DNA of 19,773 bases from Clostridiales bacterium (GCA_021200895.1 JAJQFX010000108.1:1-19773); one strand, 5' to 3'; numbered from the stretch's first letter, positions 7,895 through 15,584 are shown. Notes: generated by a model from the letters alone, not told the origin. Translations and numbers: made by a program.

Positions 7895-9193
7895 GTGAAT
7901 CAACTGTCAAAATGGCGCAGTGCGCCGCTCTGTGACCGCATCACAGCCCTGGCGCTGGCCGTCATCACGCTGACGGGGTGCGTCACCGTCGTGCGCCACG
8001 CCCTGCTGGGGAAGGCGCAGCCCCTGATCACCATGTGCATTGTAGAGGTGCTGCTGATTCTGCTGGCCTACATCGCCTGGAAAGGCCGCGCCCCCTGGCT
8101 GCTGCTGGGGGCAGGGGTAGGCTGCATCGTGCTCTTTTCCCTGACCAACTATCTGGAGACCACCCTGTTCAACTTCGGCTTTGCCATTCAGGCCGCCGCC
8201 GCCCTGCTGGGGGCCATTCTGGGGACGATATTCGCCATCCGGCAGCGGCTGGGGCTGCGGAAGGGAGTGCTTGTCCCCGCTGTGGCCTTCGCTGCCATCA
8301 TCGTCGCGGTGCTGGCGTACTGGCTGGTGAACGTAGCCATTGCAAAGAGCGCCCAGGGGCCTGCGGAAAATGAACTGTGGGCGGTGCCCTCCGCCTATGA
8401 CAGCGTGGACTGCGCTCAGCCCGGCACAGTGGAGCTGTTCACCTATCAGACGAAGGCCTACGCCACCGATGAGCGGGACGTGGAGAAAAGCGCCTACGTC
8501 TACCTGCCCTACGGCTATGACGAGAGCCAGCAGTACAACATCCTCTACCTGATGCACGGCACCGGGGACGATGAAGCCTATTGGCTGGTGACCCACGCCT
8601 ACAACAAGACCATGATTGACAACCTCATCGCCAATGGCGACATCGAGCCCCTCATCATCGTTACCCCCACCTTCTATGTGGAGGACGACTGCGCCGACGG
8701 TCTGGACGCCCTGACCTACTCCTTCCGGGAGGAGCTGCGCAATGACCTGATGCCCGCCATCGAATCCACCTATTCCACCTACGCGGAAAGCTGCGACGAG
8801 GAGGGCTTCACCGCCAGCCGGGACCATCGGGCCTTCGCCGGGCTGTCCCGGGGGGCTGTGACCACCTATCACTCCGCCTTCTGCGGCAGCCTGGACTACT
8901 TCTCCTGGTTCGGCACCTTCAGCGGCAGCCGCACCACGGCGGAGTACTTCCAGGAGACGCTGCAATCGGAGGAGTTTGCCGACTACTCCATTCACTACCT
9001 CTACGTCACCAGCGGCAACTTTGACTTCGCCCTGCCTGGGCAAATCAGCGACTATGCTGACCTGCTGGCGGTGGAGCCGCGGCTGACAGAGGGGGAGAAC
9101 ACCAGCTTTGACATCCTCCCCATGCGGTACCACTCCATCGGCTCGTGGCACCTGGCGCTGTACAACTGCCTGCAAAAGCTGTTCGTCAGCTGA
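7895..9193 (+). CDS. Membrane protein with C-terminal CE1-like esterase domain
   Basis: A 432-residue fusion of a five-helix membrane domain (about 15-33, 44-62, 68-86, 93-115, 125-149) with an alpha/beta-hydrolase domain of the esterase D / feruloyl-acetyl-xylan esterase type (CE1). The catalytic serine is probably Ser318 in GLSRG and the histidine His413 in RYHSIGSWHLALYN, whose spacing fits the HxxxxW ending of CE1 enzymes. LYLMHGTGDDEAYW (217-230) forms the oxyanion-hole strand. With a positive N-terminus inside and five helices, the esterase domain should face outward, where it could remove feruloyl or acetyl groups from the glycan handled by GH3 and GH2. I chose GTG 7895 because AAGAGG (7881-7886) sits 8 bases upstream; GTG 7886 overlaps that site. 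The substrate is not readable from sequence. Confidence 0.85.
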   Translation: MNQLSKWRSAPLCDRITALALAVITLTGCVTVVRHALLGKAQPLITMCIVEVLLILLAYIAWKGRAPWLLLGAGVGCIVLFSLTNYLETTLFNFGFAIQAAAALLGAILGTIFAIRQRLGLRKGVLVPAVAFAAIIVAVLAYWLVNVAIAKSAQGPAENELWAVPSAYDSVDCAQPGTVELFTYQTKAYATDERDVEKSAYVYLPYGYDESQQYNILYLMHGTGDDEAYWLVTHAYNKTMIDNLIANGDIEPLIIVTPTFYVEDDCADGLDALTYSFREELRNDLMPAIESTYSTYAESCDEEGFTASRDHRAFAGLSRGAVTTYHSAFCGSLDYFSWFGTFSGSRTTAEYFQETLQSEEFADYSIHYLYVTSGNFDFALPGQISDYADLLAVEPRLTEGENTSFDILPMRYHSIGSWHLALYNCLQKLFVS

Positions 9194-9230
9194 CCGGCCC
9201 TGACCGCAGCATCCCTGAACACAACAAAAG

Positions 9231-9267
9231 AAGAGGCTGACCGTAATGGTCAGTCTCTTGTTTTGTT
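9231..9267. terminator. Bidirectional intrinsic terminator between convergent genes
   Basis: A 12-bp stem with one G-T pair, AAGAGGCTGACC (9231-9242) with GGTCAGTCTCTT (9248-9259), and a 5-base loop. GTTTTGTTT follows on the plus strand, and the A-rich ACAACAAAAG before it gives a T-rich tail on the minus strand. It serves both the esterase gene and the lipoprotein gene. Confidence 0.85.
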
Positions 9268-9300
9268 TCCGGTTGCAAATTCGGCTTATCGCCCCTCGGC

Positions 9301-10488
9301 TCAGGAGAGGAAGGAGAAGGGGTCGGAGACGGCCTCCTCCGGCAGCACGCCGGACACCCCGCCGGAGGTTTCGTCCTCCTGCTCCTCCTCCGCGTCCGTT
9401 TCCGTCTCCTCCTCCGGGGCAACGCAGGCGGGGTAGGACTGGGTATCCCAGCTGTAGCGCTGAGACAGGTCCTCGTCGTAGTGGCGGAAGGTTTCCTCAT
9501 CCGCCCCCTCGGTGACGTCCACATAGCAGCTGCCGCTGTCCGTGGTGACGATGTTCCACCAGTGGGGCGTGTTGTCCCTGGTGCCGTACACCGTCTCGCA
9601 GGAGACGCCCGCCAGGTCGCACAGCACCTCAAAGGCCATGGCCAGGGCGTGACTGGAAACCGGATTTTCGTTCAGCGCGTCATACACGCTGTCGCTGCCC
9701 GCCTCGTCAAACTGGGCGATGGCCGTCAGCCGGGAGTACAGCAGCCACACGCCGGTCTCGTCCTGACTGATGGAGCCGCTGGTCATGGCGGCGGCGGTGG
9801 AGCGCACCTCCTCCGCCATGCGCTGCAAGTCCTCCTGGCTGTTGGCCCATTGGAAGGTGATCTCCACAATCCGCTTCGTGCCGGTGGAGTGGTACACCGT
9901 CACCAGCACGCCGGGGTATTCCACCGCGTAGGAGGGGTTCTGGTAGTAGGCCTCCTGCACCAGGGAGAGGATCTCATCCTGGTCGGCATAGTAGCTGCCC
10001 ATCTCCAGCACCAGCTCCTCCTCCCAGCTTTGCAGGGCGCTGGCGATGGCGGCGCGGATCTCCGTGGTGCCGTTGACGGTGCGGATGGAGGCGATTTGGT
10101 CAAAGGTGCGGCGGTAGCTATAAGTCACGGTACACTCATAGTAGGTGACGATGTGCTGATAGGTATAGGTGATGCCGGACAGGGCATAGGTGCCCAGGGG
10201 GTCGTCCTGCACCACCTCCTGGCAGGCCTTCTCCAAATCCTCCCCCACGTCGCCGGTGTATTGGTAGAGCCGCACCGTTCCCTCCGTCTCCCCCATGGTG
10301 ACGAAGTACTGGATGCAGTTCAGCAGCTCGGCGTAGGTGGTGGCCCGGAGGACGGAGACGTCCTCCGTGTCCGCCGTCTGCTCCACATAGGGCACCACGG
10401 AGGAGTAGCTCCGGGAGGCCACATAGCCGCAGGAGGTCAGGGGCAGCAGGCCGCAGAGAAGCAGCGCGGGAATCGCTTTCTTGTTCAT
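9301..10488 (-). CDS. Lipoprotein with degenerate transglutaminase-like domain
   Basis: A 395-residue secreted lipoprotein. Residues 1-20 form a signal peptide with lipobox LTSC, so Cys20 should be lipidated and the protein held on the outer face of the membrane. The middle is unrecognised. Residues about 265-330 resemble the transglutaminase-like (papain-fold) core: SSHALAMAFEVLCDLAGVSC, then HWWNIV with His309 and CYVDVT with Asp324. No Cys occurs where the nucleophile is expected (SS at 278-279 instead), so the domain may be non-catalytic. The tail (359-375) is very acidic. ATG 10488 is supported by AGGAGGT just upstream and by the signal peptide; the longer ORF reaching 10731 only reads through the pgcA-like gene in another frame. 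It lies downstream of the phosphoglucomutase gene with a terminator in between. Confidence 0.8.
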   Translation of the reverse strand: MNKKAIPALLLCGLLPLTSCGYVASRSYSSVVPYVEQTADTEDVSVLRATTYAELLNCIQYFVTMGETEGTVRLYQYTGDVGEDLEKACQEVVQDDPLGTYALSGITYTYQHIVTYYECTVTYSYRRTFDQIASIRTVNGTTEIRAAIASALQSWEEELVLEMGSYYADQDEILSLVQEAYYQNPSYAVEYPGVLVTVYHSTGTKRIVEITFQWANSQEDLQRMAEEVRSTAAAMTSGSISQDETGVWLLYSRLTAIAQFDEAGSDSVYDALNENPVSSHALAMAFEVLCDLAGVSCETVYGTRDNTPHWWNIVTTDSGSCYVDVTEGADEETFRHYDEDLSQRYSWDTQSYPACVAPEEETETDAEEEQEDETSGGVSGVLPEEAVSDPFSFLS

Positions 10489-10522
10489 GGAACCTCCTGT
10501 TCTATCCGTCAGCGCCCTGGTG

Positions 10523-10559
10523 AAAAGCGTCCCGACCCCCAAAGCGGGAGCCGGGACGC
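10523..10559 (-). terminator. Intrinsic terminator after the phosphoglucomutase gene
   Basis: On the minus strand GCGTCCCG and CGGGACGC (10527-10534 with 10552-10559) form an 8-bp outer stem, with a further CTCCC/GGGGG pairing inside, then TTTT (10526-10523). It lies about 20 bases after the upstream stop and only 35 bases before the lipoprotein ATG. Confidence 0.8.
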
Positions 10560-10576
10560 GGCTTTGCAAAGCGAAC

Positions 10577-12307
10577 TTACAGCTCCTGAATGGCGGGGGC
10601 GTATGCCGCGTACTTGGCGACCTTGGCGTCGCACGCCTCCTTGGTATCGGCGTTGGCCAGGATGTACACCTTGATTTTCGGCTCGGTGCCGGAGGGACGG
10701 ATGATGAAGGTGGTGCCGTCCTCCAGGTCATAGGCCACCACGTTGGCGCCGGACAGCTCCATCTGCTCCACCTTGCCGCAGGCCAGGCAGGTGGAGGTGC
10801 CGGACTGGTAGTCCTTTGCCACCAGCACCTTGGTGCCGGCCACCTCGGTCAGGGGCTGGGCGTGGAGCTTGGCCATGATTTCGGCCATCTTCGCCATGCC
10901 GTCCAGGCCGGGCATGACCAGGTTCAGGGTCTTTTCGCCGTAGAAGCCGTACTTGGCGTAGCAGTCCATCAGGGCGTCATACAGGGTCTTGCCCTGGGTG
11001 GCGTAGTAGGCGGCCATCTCCACCACAATGACGATGGCGGTGACGGCATCCTTATCCCGGACATAGTCGCCAAACATATAGCCGCAGGACTCCTCGAAGG
11101 AGAAGATGACCTGGCCTTCGCCGGACTGCTCCAGCTGATCCTTCTTCTCGCCCAGGAACTTGAAGCCGGTGAAGGTGCGGGCGCACTTCACGCCGTTGGC
11201 CTCGGCCACCTTGGTAGCCATGGCGGAGGAGACGATGGTGGTGTTGGCATAGGCGTTGGCGGGCAGGGTACCGGCGCGCTTCCGGGCCTGGATGGCGTAG
11301 TCCTCCAGGAGGATGCCGGTCTGGTTGCCGGTGAGGACGGTGTAATCGCCGGAGGAGGTCTTTACCATGACGCCCACGCGGTCGGCGTCCGGGTCGGAGC
11401 CGACAATCAGGTCGCAGCCATGCTCCTTGGCCAGGTCAACGGCCAGATAGAAGCCCTCCGGGTTCTCCGGGTTGGGAGAGACCACGGTGGGGAAGTTGCC
11501 GTCAATGACCATCTGCTCCGGCACGCAGTAGACCTTCTTCATGCCCAGCCGCTTCAGCGCCTCGGGAATCAGCTTGTGGCCGGTGCCGTGGAAGGGGGTG
11601 TAGACAACGCCGAAGTCGTCGGCCACCTTGGCCACGGACTCCCGATCAATGACCTGCTCCATGACGTTGGCCAGGAATTTCTCGTCGGTCTCCGGGCCGA
11701 TGATGGTGACCAGGCCCTGGGCTTTGGCCTCGTCCAAATCCATGATCTTCACATCGTCAAAGACATCCAGCTCCTTCATCTTGGCGGCCACCACGTCGGC
11801 GGGGCCGGGAGGCAGCTGTGCGCCGTCGCTCCAATAGACCTTGTAGCCGTTGTACTTCTTGGGGTTGTGGGAGGCGGTGATGTTGATGCCCGCCTGGCAG
11901 CCGTATTCCCGCACGGCGAAGGACAGCTCCGGGGTGGGGCGCAGCTCGTCATACAGCTTGACCTTGATGCCGTTGGCGGCCAGCACGGCGGCGGCCTCCT
12001 CCGCGAACTCCTGAGAGTGGTTCCGGCTGTCGCAGGAGATGGCGACGCCCTTCTCGCAGGCTTCGGGGCCCTCCGCCTTCACCACCTCGGCAAAGGCCTG
12101 GGTGGCGTGACCCACCACATGGCGGTTCATCTGATGCAGGCCGACGCACATGGTCCCCCGCAGACCGGCTGTGCCGAACTCCAGCGGGCCAAAGAAGCGG
12201 GACTCGATTTCCTTCGGGTCATCCTTGATTGCCTCCAGCTCGGCCCGTTCCTCATCGGACAGGGCGGGGCTGTTCAGCCATTTTTCATAAGTCTCCATAA
12301 AAGACAT
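10577..12307 (-). CDS. pgcA: Alpha-D-phosphohexomutase (phosphoglucomutase/phosphomannomutase)
   Basis: A 576-residue enzyme that interconverts hexose 1- and 6-phosphates, linking sugar catabolism with UDP-glucose and envelope precursors. All four family loops are intact: FGTAGLRG (44-51), the phosphoserine loop TASHNP with Ser146, the metal loop DPDADR with Asp305, Asp307 and Asp309, the sugar-binding FEES (404-407), and the phosphate-binding RPSGTEPK (537-544). The length matches the long Firmicutes type represented by Bacillus PgcA (YhxB), hence the symbol; substrate preference between glucose and mannose phosphate is not settled by sequence. The start at 12307 is chosen because GGAGG lies 8 bases upstream; the in-frame GTG at 12322 would lie inside that ribosome site. 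A good promoter lies 58 bases upstream. Confidence 0.93.
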   Translation of the reverse strand: MSFMETYEKWLNSPALSDEERAELEAIKDDPKEIESRFFGPLEFGTAGLRGTMCVGLHQMNRHVVGHATQAFAEVVKAEGPEACEKGVAISCDSRNHSQEFAEEAAAVLAANGIKVKLYDELRPTPELSFAVREYGCQAGINITASHNPKKYNGYKVYWSDGAQLPPGPADVVAAKMKELDVFDDVKIMDLDEAKAQGLVTIIGPETDEKFLANVMEQVIDRESVAKVADDFGVVYTPFHGTGHKLIPEALKRLGMKKVYCVPEQMVIDGNFPTVVSPNPENPEGFYLAVDLAKEHGCDLIVGSDPDADRVGVMVKTSSGDYTVLTGNQTGILLEDYAIQARKRAGTLPANAYANTTIVSSAMATKVAEANGVKCARTFTGFKFLGEKKDQLEQSGEGQVIFSFEESCGYMFGDYVRDKDAVTAIVIVVEMAAYYATQGKTLYDALMDCYAKYGFYGEKTLNLVMPGLDGMAKMAEIMAKLHAQPLTEVAGTKVLVAKDYQSGTSTCLACGKVEQMELSGANVVAYDLEDGTTFIIRPSGTEPKIKVYILANADTKEACDAKVAKYAAYAPAIQEL

Positions 12308-12364
12308 AGGTAACACCTCCACAAAAATTGCGCCAAGAATCGAGCTTCCTGACTTTACCCCTCT

Positions 12365-12394
12365 ATTATAAACGATAGGAGGGTGATTTGTCTA
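12365..12394 (-). promoter_or_regulatory. Promoter of the phosphoglucomutase gene
   Basis: On the minus strand TAGACA (12394-12389) and a perfect TATAAT (12370-12365) are separated by 18 bases. The expected start of transcription is about 50 bases before the ATG. It lies in an AT-rich island of about 230 bases, unlike the flanking genes. Confidence 0.75.
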
Positions 12395-12438
12395 GCATAT
12401 TATGAAAAATCATTGTAAAAATTGTACGGTAACTCCAC

Positions 12439-12465
12439 AAAAAGTCCGCCCCGGAGGCGGGCGGA
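12439..12465 (-). terminator. rlmH: Intrinsic terminator after rlmH
   Basis: On the minus strand TCCGCCC and GGGCGGA (12465-12459 with 12451-12445) form a 7-bp GC stem with a 7-base loop, followed by CTTTTTG. It lies 127 bases after the rlmH stop and just upstream of the pgcA-type promoter, separating the two units. Confidence 0.75.
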
Positions 12466-12591
12466 ATGTGCAATTCAATGATGCAAGGGCAGATAACATC
12501 TGACTGTTCGGCAAAGTACGACCTCTCATCAAAAGGCGTAGTTTCCCACCGCTGCTTATTGAAATTCAATATGTTATCGAATCTCGATATA

Positions 12592-13074
12592 TTATTTATG
12601 ATATTCAGAACCTTTGTTGATTTGAAAGGCCCGATAAATCTGCTCCAGCAGCATCACCCTGGCCAGGTGATGGGGGATGGTCATGGGCGACATGGAGAGG
12701 CGCAGCGCCGCCTCCTGCTTCAGGGCCGGGTCCAGCCCATAGCTGCCCCCGATGAGAAACGTCAGGGAGGACTGGCCGGACACCGCCAGCGCCGACAGCT
12801 TCTCCGCCAGGGCCTCGCTGCTCATCTCCCTGCCCTCGATGCACAGGGCGATGAGCGTGGTGCGCTTGGGCAGCCTGGCCCGGATGGCCGCGCCCTCCTT
12901 CTGTAAGGCAGCGTCGATTTGCGCCTGCGCGGGGCGCTCCGGCAGGCGCACCTCCGGCAGCTCCACCAGCTCCAGCTTGCACAGGCCGGTGAGCCGCTTC
13001 CGATACTCCTCCACCGCGTCCCGGTAGAACCGCTCCTTCAGCTTGCCCACGCACAAAACCGTAATGTTCAGCAT
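12592..13074 (-). CDS. rlmH: 23S rRNA (pseudouridine-1915-N3)-methyltransferase RlmH
   Basis: A 160-residue SPOUT-class methyltransferase that uses S-adenosylmethionine to methylate N3 of pseudouridine 1915 in helix 69 of 23S rRNA on the assembled 70S ribosome. The sequence is recognisable along its whole length: the start MLNITVLCVGKLKE, the SAM-binding FLIGGSYGLD in the knot, and the ending LLEQIYRAFQINKGSEYHK that carries the conserved His-Lys terminus. Family length is about 159. ATG 13074 follows GGAGGTG at 6 bases. The YycJ-like gene stops 16 bases upstream, so the two are likely one transcript; neighbouring YycJ and RlmH genes are common in Firmicutes. Confidence 0.96.
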   Translation of the reverse strand: MLNITVLCVGKLKERFYRDAVEEYRKRLTGLCKLELVELPEVRLPERPAQAQIDAALQKEGAAIRARLPKRTTLIALCIEGREMSSEALAEKLSALAVSGQSSLTFLIGGSYGLDPALKQEAALRLSMSPMTIPHHLARVMLLEQIYRAFQINKGSEYHK

Positions 13075-13090
13075 ATGACACCTCCGGCCC

Positions 13091-13864
13091 TCACAGGTAA
13101 TAGGGGCGGCTCAGTTCATCACAGGGGGCCACCTCCAGCGTCGGATGCACCCCGGACTGCTCCAGCACCTGAGACACCACCTGATAGGCGTGCTCCGGCG
13201 TGTTGTTCTCCCGGCTGAGGTGCCCCAGCACCAGAGTTTTCGCCCCGTGCTGGGCCAGATACGCACCAAATGCGCCCCCTGTCTCGTTGCACAGGTGGCC
13301 GTTATCCCCCAAAATGCGGTTTTGCAGCGGATAGGCATAGGGGCCGCTTTTCAGCCACTCCTCGTCGTGATTGGCCTCTATCACTGCCAGTTCCACCCCG
13401 GCGGACACGGTACGCACCTCGTCTGGTACCCAGCCCAGGTCTGTCACCACAGCCAGGCTGTGTCCCCCGCCGGTGCAGCGGTAGCCCACGCTGTCCGCCG
13501 CGTCGTGGGGAGTGGAGAAGGACTGCATCTCCAGCGCTCCCACCGTCACCGCCTCCCCGGCGGAAAAGGTATGTAACAGTTCGCCCACGATGGGGTACTT
13601 CTCCGCCGTCCGGTTCCCGGTGCCTTCTGTAGCGTACACCGGCGTGGGATAGCGCTTTAAAAAGACCCTGAGCCCGGCAATATGGTCGCTGTGCTCATGG
13701 GTCAGGAAGATGGCGTTCAGCGACTCTGGGGCCACTCCGGAGGCTTGCAGCCGGGTAGTGATTTTTTTGCAGGAGATGCCCGCGTCGATTAAGACCGTGG
13801 TATCGTCCTGCCGGACGAGGATGCAGTTCCCGCCGGAACCGCTGGCCAGCGTGCGAAGTAACAA
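13091..13864 (-). CDS. Metallo-beta-lactamase-fold hydrolase, YycJ/WalJ-like
   Basis: A 257-residue protein of the metallo-beta-lactamase superfamily, similar to YycJ (WalJ), a conserved Firmicutes protein proposed to be an exonuclease linked to DNA repair and cell-wall coordination. The start LLRTLASGSGGNC is typical of the family, followed by LIDAGISCK and the metal-binding THEHSDH (55-61). LGHLSRENN near the end is the conserved last histidine region. Family length is about 260. I chose TTG 13864 because the family similarity begins there and AGAGGG lies 6 bases upstream; the open frame runs to 14002 but that extension passes through a terminator hairpin and has no family match. It precedes rlmH by 16 bases. 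No walRK genes are in the window. Confidence 0.88.
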   Translation of the reverse strand: MLLRTLASGSGGNCILVRQDDTTVLIDAGISCKKITTRLQASGVAPESLNAIFLTHEHSDHIAGLRVFLKRYPTPVYATEGTGNRTAEKYPIVGELLHTFSAGEAVTVGALEMQSFSTPHDAADSVGYRCTGGGHSLAVVTDLGWVPDEVRTVSAGVELAVIEANHDEEWLKSGPYAYPLQNRILGDNGHLCNETGGAFGAYLAQHGAKTLVLGHLSRENNTPEHAYQVVSQVLEQSGVHPTLEVAPCDELSRPYYL

Positions 13865-13925
13865 TGGTATCCCTCTTCCGTTCTGAATCTGTCTGCGCCG
13901 CTGTGGGCGGGTCGGGTACGCCTCT

Positions 13926-13959
13926 GAAAAGCGCAGATCGGAGCCGCTCCGACCTGCGC
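13926..13959 (-). terminator. Terminator hairpin upstream of the YycJ-like gene
   Basis: On the minus strand GCGCAGGTCGGAG pairs with CTCCGATCTGCGC (13 bp with one G-T, 3-base loop), followed by TTTTC. It lies about 135 bases beyond murA and 62 before the YycJ-like start. It could end the murA transcript or act as an attenuator for the genes downstream, since no promoter is visible in the remaining 62 bases. Confidence 0.75.
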
Positions 13960-14004
13960 AGACAGAAACGCATATAATGTTTGTATCCTTATCTGTAGGC
14001 ATTT

Positions 14005-14063
14005 GGGCATACTACGCCCGTTTGCATTCTAAATTTGTGAGCAAATGGGCATACTACGCCTGT
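14005..14063. repeat. Two near-palindromic direct repeats, 42 bp apart
   Basis: GGGCATACTACGCCCGT at 14005-14021 recurs as GGGCATACTACGCCTGT at 14047-14063 (16 of 17 identical). Each copy is itself an imperfect palindrome (GGGCATA against TACGCCC). In addition GCCCGTTTGC (14016-14025) can pair with GCAAATGGGC (14041-14050). The 42-bp period equals about four helical turns, as in tandem operators. Confidence 0.6.
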
Positions 14064-14070
14064 CTTTGTA

Positions 14071-14088
14071 CCTTTCCCCCAGGAAAGG
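14071..14088 (-). other. Short hairpin just after murA
   Basis: CCTTTCC (14071-14077) pairs with GGAAAGG (14082-14088) across a 4-base loop, 8 bases after the murA stop. There is no T tract on either side, so it is at best a weak terminator or an mRNA end-protecting stem. Confidence 0.4.
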
Positions 14089-14095
14089 CGCAGCA

Positions 14096-15394
14096 TTAGC
14101 CCGCCTGATTGTCCCGCAGTCTGCTGGGCTCCTTGGTGTCCACCAACTCGATGTCCGCGCCGATGCCCTTCAGCTTGCCCACCAGGTTCTCATAGCCCCG
14201 CTCGATATAGTGGATGCACTCGATGGTGGTGGTGCCGTGAGCGGCGAGGCCGGCAATCACCATAGCCGCGCCGGCCCGCAGGTCGCAGGCCCGCAGCGGC
14301 GCGCCGGTGAGATAGGGTACCCCTTCGATTACTGCCAGCTTGCCGCTGACCTGAATCCTGGCCCCCATCCGCTTGAACTCATCCACATAGCGGAACCGGT
14401 TATCCCAGATACCCTCGTCGATGGTGCTGGTGCCCTCCGCGGTGCAGAGGACGGCGCTCATCTGCGCCTGCATATCAGTGGGGAAGCCGGGGTATGGCAT
14501 GGTCTTGATATTGGTGCGGTGGAGCTTGCCGGTGCGCATGACCCGAACGCAGTCGCCCTCTTCCTCCACCTGAACGCCCATCTCCTTCAGCTTGGCGGTG
14601 ATGCAGTCCAGATGCTTGGGGATGACGTTGCGAATCAGCACATTCCCCCCGGCGGAGGCCACAGCCGCCATATAGGTGCCCGCCTCGATTTGGTCAGGAA
14701 TGATGGAATAGGTGCCGCCCCGCAGCTTCTCCACGCCGCGAATTTTGATGACATCTGTGCCTGCGCCCATAATGTCCGCGCCCATGGAGTTCAGGAAGTT
14801 GGCCAGGTCTACAACGTGAGGCTCCTTGGCGGCGTTCTCGATCGCCGTCAGGCCGTCCGCCAGTACGGCGGCCATCATTACGTTCATGGTGGCGCCTACG
14901 CTGACCTGATCCATATACACCGTAGCGCCGGTGAGCTTCCCCTCCGGGGCGTTGGCATAGACAAAGCCGCCCTGAACATTCACCTGCGCGCCCAACGCCC
15001 GGAAGCCCTTGATATGAAGGTCGATGGGGCGAACACCCAAATCGCATCCGCCTGGCATGGACACCTCCGCCTTACCGAATCGGCTCAACAGGGAGCCGAT
15101 AAAGTAATAGGAGGCACGCATCCTGCGGGACAGGGAATCGGGTACGCGGAAATTATGAATGTGAGAGCAGCAAATCTCAACGGTATTGGAATTGATGGAG
15201 CGGACTTCTGCGCCCAACTCCTGCAAAATCTCCAAATCCAGCGTCACATCGCTGATTTGGGGGATATTTTCAATGCGGCAAACGCCGTTCACCAACAGCG
15301 CGGCAGGCAGAATTGCAACGGCAGCATTCTTCGCGCCGCTGATGACGACCTCACCAACCAGCGGCTTACCGCCGTGAATAACGTATTGATACAA
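14096..15394 (-). CDS. murA: UDP-N-acetylglucosamine 1-carboxyvinyltransferase MurA
   Basis: A 432-residue enolpyruvyl transferase of the EPSP synthase fold that joins phosphoenolpyruvate to UDP-GlcNAc, the first committed step of peptidoglycan synthesis, in the cytoplasm. The start motif GGKPLVGEVVISGAKNAA holds the conserved Lys22-Asn23, and the catalytic loop PGGCDLGVRP carries Cys117, the residue attacked by fosfomycin in sensitive enzymes. GFPTDMQAQ and the RYVDEFKRMGA region are also intact. The only start that fits is TTG 15394, with GAGGGTG just upstream; no ATG lies further upstream in frame. Firmicutes often carry two paralogues (MurAA/MurAB), and which one this is cannot be decided here. 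A promoter and a leader of about 155 bases precede it. Confidence 0.96.
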   Translation of the reverse strand: MYQYVIHGGKPLVGEVVISGAKNAAVAILPAALLVNGVCRIENIPQISDVTLDLEILQELGAEVRSINSNTVEICCSHIHNFRVPDSLSRRMRASYYFIGSLLSRFGKAEVSMPGGCDLGVRPIDLHIKGFRALGAQVNVQGGFVYANAPEGKLTGATVYMDQVSVGATMNVMMAAVLADGLTAIENAAKEPHVVDLANFLNSMGADIMGAGTDVIKIRGVEKLRGGTYSIIPDQIEAGTYMAAVASAGGNVLIRNVIPKHLDCITAKLKEMGVQVEEEGDCVRVMRTGKLHRTNIKTMPYPGFPTDMQAQMSAVLCTAEGTSTIDEGIWDNRFRYVDEFKRMGARIQVSGKLAVIEGVPYLTGAPLRACDLRAGAAMVIAGLAAHGTTTIECIHYIERGYENLVGKLKGIGADIELVDTKEPSRLRDNQAG

Positions 15395-15555
15395 GGTGAC
15401 ACCCTCTTTTTCCTATATAGCGTCGCAAGACGCACGAAAGCAGGAGAAACACACCATCCCAACGGAGACAATTCATCACACACGCACCATAAAAACCCTT
15501 GGGAAGAGATCCGTCACTGCTCATTAAAGTCAGCCACAGGCTTTAGACACTTATT

Positions 15556-15584
15556 AGTATAACACTATCCCATGAGAAAAGCAA
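15556..15584 (-). promoter_or_regulatory. murA: murA promoter with extended -10
   Basis: On the minus strand TTGCTT (15584-15579) and TATACT (15561-15556) are separated by 17 bases, and TGT precedes the -10, giving an extended -10 element. The start of transcription would be near 15549, leaving an untranslated leader of about 155 bases before the TTG start. Confidence 0.65.

Noticed and set aside
12366..12569. 67-codon minus-strand frame between rlmH and the pgcA-like gene
   Set aside because: It starts with TTG, has no ribosome site, and runs through the rlmH terminator and the pgcA-like promoter.
13973..13978. Plus-strand TATAAT upstream of the two repeat boxes
   Set aside because: No acceptable -35 lies 16-18 bases upstream, and transcription would run antisense into murA with no gene to serve.
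15289..15483. 64-codon minus-strand frame overlapping the murA start, a possible leader peptide
   Set aside because: It continues deep into murA in another frame, has no ribosome site and no recognisable regulatory codon run.
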